This document shows, piece after piece, positions 1-5,342 of a DNA stretch of 6,042 nt. Origin of the DNA: Dehalococcoidia bacterium. GTDB taxonomy: Bacteria; Chloroflexota; Dehalococcoidia; GIF9; UBA5629. The DNA is taken from NCBI GenBank assembly GCA_028715025.1, contig JAQTLG010000110.1:1-6042 (forward strand), in the 5' to 3' direction. The notes beneath the pieces were generated by a model. It made no database searches and was not told the origin of the DNA. It saw only the letters and a list, made by a program, of their open reading frames with translations. Position numbers and translations under genes: made by a program. How positions within the stretch are numbered: position 1 is the stretch's first letter; each line of letters opens with the position of its first letter.

Positions 1-1208
1 CGGGTGAACCCAACAGGGGATACGAGTTCCATATAACGCGCAAGGATGGTAGCGTCTTATATACCGAGTCCTCGGTCTCCCTGTTAAGGAATGAGCGCGG
101 TGAGCCCATCGGTTTCAGGGGTATCAGCCGCGATGTCACCGAGCGCAAAAGGGCTGAGAAAGCGCTGGAGGGAAGCGACCAACGCTACCGCGCCTTTATC
201 GCCAACAGCTCCGAGGGCATCTGGCGGCTGGAGGTGGATCCGCCGGTATCAACATCGCTGCCCGAAAAGGACCAACTGCAACAGATAATAGACCGTGCCT
301 GCGTGGCGGAATGCAACGATGCCATTGCACGTATGTACGGCCTGAAGAAGGCTGCCGACTTCGAAGGCACACGAATGAGCAAGTTCACCAGCCTGAACGA
401 TCCCCTGGACCAGCAACTCCTTAAAGACTTTATCCGTTCCGGTTATTCCCTTGCAAACGTGGAATCCCAAACTGTGGACAGTCAGGGAAAACAAAAATGG
501 TTTTCCAACAGCCTTACAGGCATCATCGAAAACGGTTTTTTAGTCCGCGGTTGGGGAGTAAGGCGGGACATCACACAGCATATGCAGTCCGAGGAGAAGC
601 TGGCCCAAAGCTACGCGGCGTTGCGCAGGACGCTGGACGGATCGATCAAATCCATAGCCAAAATGGTTGAGATGAAGGACCCGTACACCGCCGGGCACCA
701 GCAGCGGGTGGCGGAACTGGCCAGGGCGATAGCTGCTGAGATGAACCTGTCGATTGAACAGGTCGAGTACATTTACCTGGCGGGGCTGATACACGACATC
801 GGCAAGTTCTACGTGCCGGCGGACATACTCAGCAAGCCGGGAAAACTCACCCACATCGAGCTTGCCATAATACGTACACACTCCCAGGGCAGCTACGACA
901 TTCTATCTGAGATCGAGTTCCCCTGGCCACTGGCGCAGATCGCCTGGCAGCACCACGAAAGGCTGGACGGCTCGGGTTATCCTCAGGAGCTCCAAGGCGA
1001 TGCCATCCTGCCGGAGGCTAAAATAATGGCAGTTGCCGATGTGGTGGAGGCCATGGCCTCCTTCCGTCCATACCGTCCGGCTCTGGGCATCGATGCCGCC
1101 CTGCAAGAGATCGAACACAACCGTGGCAGGCTTTACGGCGCCGAAGAAGTGGACGCATGCCTCAGGCTATTCAGGAAAAAAGGATTTAAGTTTACTGCGA
1201 TCGTTTAA
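1..1208 (+). CDS. PAS-PAS-HD-GYP protein, probable cyclic-di-GMP phosphodiesterase (5' end outside window)
   Basis: The reading frame is open from base 3, so the gene starts upstream of the window; the GTG at 234 lies inside a PAS domain and is not the start. 401 residues are visible. Residues 1-55 are the C-terminal part of a PAS/PAC unit, ending in the typical ISRDVTERKRAEKAL linker. About 60-195 form a second PAS domain (RYRAFIANSSEGIWRLE to VRGWGVRRDIT), followed by a short helical linker. From about 213 to the end is an HD-GYP domain with the expected metal and catalytic residues: H232 in YTAGH, H264-D265 in HDIGK, H293, H317-H318, GYP at 325-327 in HHERLDGSGYP, and D346 in AVADV. The family hydrolyses c-di-GMP to pGpG or GMP. 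With an intact GYP motif the protein is probably active, with the PAS domains sensing an unknown ligand, redox state or partner. No GGDEF, receiver or membrane segment is visible in this part; such parts could lie upstream. It reads in the same direction as the phosphate transporter gene 88 bases downstream. Confidence 0.93.
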   Translation, partial: GEPNRGYEFHITRKDGSVLYTESSVSLLRNERGEPIGFRGISRDVTERKRAEKALEGSDQRYRAFIANSSEGIWRLEVDPPVSTSLPEKDQLQQIIDRACVAECNDAIARMYGLKKAADFEGTRMSKFTSLNDPLDQQLLKDFIRSGYSLANVESQTVDSQGKQKWFSNSLTGIIENGFLVRGWGVRRDITQHMQSEEKLAQSYAALRRTLDGSIKSIAKMVEMKDPYTAGHQQRVAELARAIAAEMNLSIEQVEYIYLAGLIHDIGKFYVPADILSKPGKLTHIELAIIRTHSQGSYDILSEIEFPWPLAQIAWQHHERLDGSGYPQELQGDAILPEAKIMAVADVVEAMASFRPYRPALGIDAALQEIEHNRGRLYGAEEVDACLRLFRKKGFKFTAIV

Positions 1209-1252
1209 CTGTAGATCATGCCTCTGCGCAGGCAACAACCGTGTAAAAAAGA

Positions 1253-1258
1253 TATAAT
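1253..1258 (+). promoter_or_regulatory. Possible -10 box of the phosphate transporter gene
   Basis: A perfect TATAAT lies in the 88-base gap after the HD-GYP stop codon, about 39 bases before the GTG start at 1297. No good -35 hexamer is found 16-18 bases upstream (the bases there read AGGCAA or similar), and there is no TG extension, so this rests on the -10 box alone. It would give a leader of roughly 30 bases. It suggests, without proving, that the transporter has its own transcription start. Confidence 0.4.
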
Positions 1259-1296
1259 AAGCCTCCGGAAGTATCCGCAACTTAAACTGGAAGACC

Positions 1297-2307
1297 GTGG
1301 ATTTAAACTTAATCTTCATCGGCTTCGTCATACTGGTCGCCCTGGCTTTTGATTTCACCAACGGCATGCATGATGCCGCCAACTCCATCGCCACGGTGGT
1401 CTCCACCCGCGTCCTGTCCCCCAGGCTGGCGGTTATCTGGGCAGCCTTCTTCAACTTCGCCGCGTTCCTGATCTTCGGCACGCTGGTGGCCGAGACTATC
1501 GGCAAGGGTATGATCAACGTCAACTCCATCAACGAGACGGTCATACTGGCGGCATTGCTGGGAGCGATAAGCTGGAATCTCATCACCTGGTACCTGGGTC
1601 TACCCAGCAGCTCCTCACATGCGCTGATCGGCGGTTACGCAGGCGCGGCCATCGTAAAAAGCGGCTTCGGTGTAATCATTCCCGCGGGTTGGTACGCTAC
1701 TCTGATTTTCATCATCCTGGCACCGGCTATCGGACTCGTTTTGGGTTATGTATTGAAGGTATTGACGTCATGGATGCTGTGCAGGCAGCGGCCGGGCCTG
1801 GTGAACAGGTGGTCGCGCATAGCTCAGCTCGTTTCCGCTGCGCTCTACAGCCTGGGACACGGGGGCAACGATGCGCAGAAGACCATGGGCATCATCACCA
1901 GCCTGCTCCTGGCAGGGGGATTGCTCACCGAGTTCCAGGTGCCGATCTGGGTTGTGCTGCTTTCATATGCCGCCATCGCCCTGGGCACCCTGACAGGGGG
2001 ATGGCGTATCGTGAAGACCATGGGGCAGAAGATAACCCGGCTAAGGCCGGTCGACGGCTTCTGCGCCGAGACTGCCAGCGCTTTCTCCATCTTTCTGGCC
2101 ACTCACCTGGGCGTGCCGGTCAGCACGACCCACGTGATCACCGGAGCCGTCTCGGGCGTGGGATCGGCCAACCGCTGGACAGCCGTCCACTGGGGTGTGA
2201 CCCTGCGCATCGTCTGGGCCTGGCTGCTGACCATACCCGGCGCAGCGATCATTGCAGCCATCCTCTACTACCTGCTGCAACTGATGATGGGGCAGGCCCT
2301 TTTCTAA
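1297..2307 (+). CDS. pit: PiT-family low-affinity inorganic phosphate transporter
   Basis: The 336-residue hydrophobic protein belongs to the PiT (PHO4) family, which moves phosphate across the inner membrane, in bacteria usually as a metal-phosphate complex in symport with H+. Both halves of the family's inverted repeat are visible. The first carries FDFTNGMHDAANSIATVVST (19-37) and GLPSSSSHALIGGYAG (101-116). The second carries SLGHGGNDAQKTMGII (185-200) and GVPVSTTHVITGAVSGVG (272-289). The paired N-D and P-S-(S/T)-(S/T)-H motifs are the substrate-site signatures. About nine or ten membrane segments can be drawn, with a short basic cytoplasmic stretch at 160-180. An in-frame stop at 1258 leaves GTG 1297 as the only usable start; a weak GGAAG lies just before it. 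Length fits compact bacterial members (E. coli PitA is longer). No DUF47/PhoU-like accessory gene, a frequent partner, is adjacent. H+ or Na+ coupling cannot be decided from sequence alone. Confidence 0.95.
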   Translation: MDLNLIFIGFVILVALAFDFTNGMHDAANSIATVVSTRVLSPRLAVIWAAFFNFAAFLIFGTLVAETIGKGMINVNSINETVILAALLGAISWNLITWYLGLPSSSSHALIGGYAGAAIVKSGFGVIIPAGWYATLIFIILAPAIGLVLGYVLKVLTSWMLCRQRPGLVNRWSRIAQLVSAALYSLGHGGNDAQKTMGIITSLLLAGGLLTEFQVPIWVVLLSYAAIALGTLTGGWRIVKTMGQKITRLRPVDGFCAETASAFSIFLATHLGVPVSTTHVITGAVSGVGSANRWTAVHWGVTLRIVWAWLLTIPGAAIIAAILYYLLQLMMGQALF

Positions 2308-2347
2308 GCGCCAGGTAATGGTCGCAATGGCCCGACATAAACGCCCT

Positions 2348-5050
2348 TTATCTATTGAACCTGGTGGAAACCAACTTGTATATCTCGGCTGCCACGACTA
2401 TGGTGAGGGCACTGGACAATGCTACCACCCAATCTTCCACAGTCAGTGAATATGTATTGAAAGCGCCCTGCAGGAAGGGAAGATAGACCACGAGAACGAG
2501 CAGCGTTAGCTCCCAGCTTACAGCAGCCAGCAGCCACCTGTTCTGATTTACGCCGAGATTGAAGATCGACCGCTCCAGCGAACGGCAATTGAAGGCGTTG
2601 AGGAACTGTATGATGATGAGGGTAACAAAACACAGGCTCTGCGCCTCCAGAAGACTCTCGCCCCGGTTCAGTGCCCATACAAAAACGAAGATAGAAGCCA
2701 GGCACGTCCAGATCCCCATGATAACCATATAGCTCACTGTATTGCGAGTGAAAACGGTCTGGTTTCGCGGGCGAGGCTTTCTAAACATGACATCTTTGGA
2801 GTAGGGGTCAACGGCCAGGGCCAGGGCAGGCAGCCCATCGGTGGCCAAATTGACGTAGAGTATCTGCACAGCAATCAGCGGCAACGCGCCAGCCGGTATG
2901 CCCAGGAGAGGACCCAGCAGTATGGCAGAGGCCATGAGCAGTATCTCACCGAGATTGCAGGAAAGCAGGAATACCAGGTATTTCTTGATGTTGTCATAGA
3001 TTGCCCGCCCCTCCTCCACCGCTGCCACTATCGAAGCGAAATTATCGTCGGTTAGAATCATATCGGCGGCTTCCCGGGTAACGTCCGTGCCTTTAATGCC
3101 CATGGCTATGCCGATGTCCGCCTTTTTGAGCGCGGGCGCATCGTTGACACCGTCCCCCGTCATGGCTACCACGTGTCCTTTGCGAGCCAGCGCTTCTACC
3201 ACGCGCAGCTTATGCTCCGGCGAGACCCTGGCATACACATCGACTTTCTCCGCCGTACTATTGAACTCATCCTCAGACATGCCATTTATCTCGTCACCCG
3301 TCAGCGCCATTCCCCCCTTCATGATGCCCAGCTCGCCGGCGATGGTAACCGCAGTCAGCTTATGGTCGCCCGTTATCATGATGGTCCTTATCCCTGCCTG
3401 ATCGCACACCCCGATGGACCCCTTCGCTTCCGCACGCGGCGGATCTATCATACCGCCCATTCCTAGCAGCACCATGCCGCGGACCTCTGACTCCTCGGTA
3501 CTAAACTCACCGGGCAGCAATTTATAAGCCGTGCCCAGCACCCTCAGCGCTTCAGCCGCCATCTGATGGATCTTGCCGTGTATCCTAACGCGCTCATCCT
3601 CATCCAGTTTAACCTCTCTCCCGTCACGATAAATATATTCGCAGGCCTTGAGGATAACCTCGGCAGCTCCGTTTGAATATGCCACAACACCTTCCGGCTC
3701 ACGGTAGGCCACCACCATCCTCTTGGTTTCCGAAGTGAAGGGTATCTCACCCACCAGCGGGTTATCGTTGCGGGCCTGGTAATCCATCAGTCCCGCCTTG
3801 GCCGCTGCCACCAGGAAAGCGCCTTCAGTAGGGTCTCCCTTAATCTTCCAGCGATCGTCCTCCTGATACAGCTTGGCATTGGCGCAGAGGTTGGCCGCCT
3901 TTAAATATTTCTGCAGCACGGGATCGGCCGGATCAAGCCTGTTGCCATCCCTGTAAAACTCTCCCTCCGGCTCATATCCGGTGCCGGAAACTTCTATAAA
4001 CTGACCGTCCAGATAGATCTTTTTCATCGTCATCTGGTCCTCGGTCAGCGTGCCGGTCTTATCGGAGCAGATCACGGTGGTACATCCCAGCGTCTCAACG
4101 GCCGATAGCCGGCGCACCAGCGCATGGCGCTTGACCATGCGTCTGACGCCCAGCGCCAGCGATATGGTTACCACAGCAGGCAGCGCCTCGGGCACAGCCG
4201 CCACGGCCAGGCTGACGCCCCAGATAAGCATCTCCAGCGGAGGATGACCACGCCAGATGCCCATGCCGGCCAGCACAGCGCACAGTATCAACGCGCCGAT
4301 GGCTATATATTTACCGATGCTATCGAGATTGACCTGCAGAGGAGTCCTCTCCTCCTTGACCTCCTTCAACATGCGCGCTATCTTGCCGAATTCCGTCCCG
4401 CTGCCGGTTTCGACCACCACCGCTTTGCCCCTTCCGTAGACAGCCACCGTGCCGGAAAATACCATGTTTATCCTGTCGCCCAGGCTGGCATCGCTATCTA
4501 TCGGGTCGCAGTTCTTCTCCACAGCATTGGACTCTCCAGTCAGCGGCGCCTCGTTAGTCCTCAGATTTACCTCATCAATGACACGGGCGTCGGCGGGAAC
4601 CATGTCGCCCATGGTCAGCAGGATGACATCACCCGGCACCAGCTCCCTGGCGGGCACATCGGTCTCCACCCCACCCCTCAACACCGAGGCCAGCGGCGCC
4701 GCCATACGCTTGAGCGCCTGGATGGCGCGTCCCGCCCGGTATTCCTGGAAAAAGCCCAGCCCGGCGGCGAATACGATGATGACGAAAATCACGATGGCGT
4801 CGGTGACCTCGCCCAAGAATGCAGAGAGCGCGACTGCGATCAGCAATATGATGATCAGGACGTTCTTGAACTGCTCGAGCAGCAGCTTCCACGGCGAAAC
4901 GCTGTCATCACCCTGCAGCTCGTTGTACCCGTATTTCTCCAACCTTGAGGCGGCCTCTTCATGGCTCAGTCCACCGCTACGGGAATTTAATCTGACCAGT
5001 GTTTCATCAGCAGACAGGTTATACCAGGGATCTCTCTTGTCGGAATTCAT
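2348..5050 (-). CDS. P-type (P2A) Ca2+-transporting ATPase, PMR1/LMCA1/YloB-like
   Basis: This is a complete 900-residue P-type ATPase that most likely expels Ca2+ from the cytoplasm using ATP. It has an N-terminal cation-ATPase domain (about 8-48), TGES in the actuator domain (171-174), PEALP in TM4 (287-291), the phosphorylation site DKTGTLT with D330, the nucleotide-site KGDPTE (404-409), ITGDHK (559-564) and the hinge TGDGVNDAP (631-639). SERCA-type ion ligands are present: E288 in TM4, N699 and E702 in TM5 (CNLGE), and N734, T737, D738 in TM6 (VNLATDG). The TM8 position matching SERCA E908 is Q815 (IIIQFLNAFN), so site I is probably incomplete and one Ca2+ per cycle is likely, as in PMR1 and Listeria LMCA1. 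The GE in TM5 and the TM6 NLATD sequence speak against a Na+/K+ or H+ pump, but Mn2+ transport, as in SPCA/PMR1 pumps, is possible. The start at 5050 has an AGAGGA ribosome site. Its 3' end faces the transporter gene, 40 bases away. Confidence 0.95.
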   Translation of the reverse strand: MNSDKRDPWYNLSADETLVRLNSRSGGLSHEEAASRLEKYGYNELQGDDSVSPWKLLLEQFKNVLIIILLIAVALSAFLGEVTDAIVIFVIIVFAAGLGFFQEYRAGRAIQALKRMAAPLASVLRGGVETDVPARELVPGDVILLTMGDMVPADARVIDEVNLRTNEAPLTGESNAVEKNCDPIDSDASLGDRINMVFSGTVAVYGRGKAVVVETGSGTEFGKIARMLKEVKEERTPLQVNLDSIGKYIAIGALILCAVLAGMGIWRGHPPLEMLIWGVSLAVAAVPEALPAVVTISLALGVRRMVKRHALVRRLSAVETLGCTTVICSDKTGTLTEDQMTMKKIYLDGQFIEVSGTGYEPEGEFYRDGNRLDPADPVLQKYLKAANLCANAKLYQEDDRWKIKGDPTEGAFLVAAAKAGLMDYQARNDNPLVGEIPFTSETKRMVVAYREPEGVVAYSNGAAEVILKACEYIYRDGREVKLDEDERVRIHGKIHQMAAEALRVLGTAYKLLPGEFSTEESEVRGMVLLGMGGMIDPPRAEAKGSIGVCDQAGIRTIMITGDHKLTAVTIAGELGIMKGGMALTGDEINGMSEDEFNSTAEKVDVYARVSPEHKLRVVEALARKGHVVAMTGDGVNDAPALKKADIGIAMGIKGTDVTREAADMILTDDNFASIVAAVEEGRAIYDNIKKYLVFLLSCNLGEILLMASAILLGPLLGIPAGALPLIAVQILYVNLATDGLPALALAVDPYSKDVMFRKPRPRNQTVFTRNTVSYMVIMGIWTCLASIFVFVWALNRGESLLEAQSLCFVTLIIIQFLNAFNCRSLERSIFNLGVNQNRWLLAAVSWELTLLVLVVYLPFLQGAFNTYSLTVEDWVVALSSALTIVVAAEIYKLVSTRFNR

Positions 5051-5058
5051 TTGCAGCT

Positions 5059-5064
5059 TCCTCT
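5059..5064 (-). promoter_or_regulatory. Ribosome binding site of the Ca2+-ATPase gene
   Basis: On the minus strand the sequence GAGAGGAAG ends a few bases before the ATG at 5050; the AGAGGA core is spaced 8 bases from the start. It supports the ATG at 5050 as the start codon. Confidence 0.75.
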
Positions 5065-5090
5065 CGATATATCGTCCGGCTCAACGCATA

Positions 5091-5096
5091 ATTATA
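5091..5096 (-). promoter_or_regulatory. Extended -10 promoter of the Ca2+-ATPase gene
   Basis: The minus strand reads TGCTATAAT, an extended -10 element (TGN followed by perfect TATAAT). No convincing -35 box is found 17-18 bases upstream, which extended -10 promoters can tolerate. Transcription would start near 5084, giving a leader of about 33 bases that contains the RBS. It points away from the DAHP synthase promoter. Confidence 0.6.
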
Positions 5097-5109
5097 GCAG
5101 TTGCGCATT

Positions 5110-5120
5110 ATGCCGGGCAT
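5110..5120. repeat. Small palindrome between the two divergent promoters, possible operator
   Basis: ATGCCGGGCAT is a perfect 5-bp inverted repeat around a central G. It overlaps a second short inverted repeat, GCAT-T-ATGC (5105-5113). It lies two bases before the -35 box of the rightward promoter and at the -35 position of the leftward one, where a regulator could affect both. The arms are short, so chance is a real alternative. Confidence 0.3.
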
Positions 5121-5121
5121 T

Positions 5122-5150
5122 TTGACATACCTGTGATTCTATGTTAATGT
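5122..5150 (+). promoter_or_regulatory. Promoter of the aromatic leader and DAHP synthase gene
   Basis: A perfect -35 box TTGACA (5122-5127) is followed, after a 17-base spacer, by TAATGT (5145-5150), which keeps the most conserved T1, A2 and T6 of the -10 consensus. Transcription would start about seven bases downstream, at 5157 or 5158, at the ATG of the leader ORF. An alternative -10, GTTAAT at 5143-5148, matches more positions but has a 15-base spacer. Confidence 0.65.
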
Positions 5151-5157
5151 TTAATCC

Positions 5158-5253
5158 ATGGTTAATTGCATAGGGCCCCGCTGGTTTTACGCCTATTATT
5201 ACTTTACGCCCGGCCGACTGCCTGGGGGACGATGCAACATACCTGAATTTTAA
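5158..5253 (+). CDS. Leader peptide rich in Trp, Phe and Tyr (attenuator sensor)
   Basis: This 31-codon ORF runs from ATG 5158 to TAA 5251-5253. It is too short for ordinary gene calling. Codons 9-16 (bases 5182-5205) read WFYAYYYF: one Trp, two Phe and four Tyr among eight codons, with another Phe just before the stop. A run like this is the hallmark of leader peptides such as TrpL and PheL, where ribosome stalling at codons for a scarce amino acid sets the RNA fold downstream. Here all three aromatic amino acids would be monitored, which fits control of DAHP synthase, their shared first enzyme, encoded 90 bases downstream. An in-frame TAA at 5152 makes 5158 the first possible start. There is no Shine-Dalgarno site, but the predicted transcription start coincides with the ATG, so leaderless translation is plausible. 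The peptide itself probably has no function. The codon run is seen directly; the sensing role is inferred. Confidence 0.8.
   Translation: MVNCIGPRWFYAYYYFTPGRLPGGRCNIPEF
5209..5226 (+). promoter_or_regulatory. Possible anti-antiterminator hairpin
   Basis: CCCGG (5209-5213) can pair with CTGGG (5222-5226): four Watson-Crick pairs and one G-U, around an 8-base loop. It would tie up most of the antiterminator strand, favouring termination. A ribosome stalled at the later aromatic codons would cover 5209-5213 and prevent it. The stem is short, so this is the least certain part of the attenuator. Confidence 0.45.
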
Positions 5254-5275
5254 ATAGCTGTAAGATAAGAATACC

Positions 5276-5312
5276 AAGAAGGGCCCTCCAGGCGGAGGGC
5301 CCTTCTTTTTTT
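5276..5312 (+). terminator. Intrinsic terminator in the DAHP synthase leader
   Basis: A perfect 14-bp stem pairs 5276-5289 with 5294-5307 around an AGGC loop, with the GC-rich core GGGCCCTCC/GGAGGGCCC. It runs into seven Ts (5306-5312). The T run follows the stem only on the + strand. No + strand gene ends upstream of it within the intergenic region, because the ATPase reads the other way. Its natural role is therefore to stop transcripts that began at the promoter near 5122-5150, before the DAHP synthase gene. Confidence 0.93.
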
Positions 5313-5325
5313 ACACAAAAATTTC

Positions 5326-5333
5326 AGGGAGGT
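5326..5333 (+). promoter_or_regulatory. Strong ribosome binding site of the DAHP synthase gene
   Basis: AGGGAGGT ends 9 bases before the ATG at 5343. Further ATGs follow at 5346 and 5352, but the spacing best fits the first. The site lies downstream of the terminator, so it is only present in read-through transcripts. Confidence 0.85.
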
Positions 5334-5342
5334 ACACATACA

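Larger units (their letters stand above)
5158..5312 (+). promoter_or_regulatory. Ribosome-mediated transcription attenuator of the DAHP synthase gene
   Basis: The leader RNA can adopt exclusive folds. Bases 5218-5228 (CTGCCTGGGGG), which start 12 bases after the aromatic codons, can pair with 5285-5295 in 11 consecutive pairs, two of them G-U. That would take the 3' half of the terminator's left arm, its loop and the first bases of its right arm, so terminator and antiterminator cannot coexist. The same 5' strand can instead pair locally with 5209-5213. Expected logic: when charged aromatic tRNA is scarce, the ribosome stalls at 5182-5205, leaves 5218-5228 free and the antiterminator forms. 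When it is plentiful, translation runs on to the stop and the terminator forms. There is no T-box consensus, so a peptide-based device is the better reading. Confidence 0.75.

Noticed and set aside
234..236. GTG 234 as the start of the HD-GYP gene
   Set aside because: The frame is open back to base 3 and codes for typical PAS/PAC sequence, so the gene starts outside the window.
1219..1234. TGCCT-ctgcgc-AGGCA hairpin after the HD-GYP stop codon as a terminator
   Set aside because: The stem is only 5 bp and no T run follows it.
1689..2318. 209-codon open frame on the plus strand inside the phosphate transporter
   Set aside because: It is the +2 shadow of the PiT gene, rich in Arg, Gly and His, and overlaps the diagnostic GHGGNDAQ and PVSTTH motifs of the real frame.
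2308..2347. Bidirectional terminator between the convergent transporter and ATPase genes
   Set aside because: I found only a weak imperfect GCG/CGC pairing and no T run on either strand, so none is called in these 40 bases.
4124..4948. 274-codon open frame on the plus strand, and the 232-codon one at 4449-5147
   Set aside because: Both are antisense to the ATPase gene, whose motifs are continuous through this stretch; their translations are low-complexity and rich in His, Gln, Arg or Ser.
5141..5173. Ten-codon ORF starting at ATG 5141, overlapping the leader peptide in another frame
   Set aside because: It contains only one Phe and one Trp, its start lies upstream of the predicted transcription start, and it has no Shine-Dalgarno site.
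5158..5342. T-box riboswitch as an alternative reading of the DAHP synthase leader
   Set aside because: No T-box antiterminator consensus (AGGGUGGNACCGCG-like) or specifier stem is visible, and the leader is short for a T-box, while an aromatic leader ORF is present.
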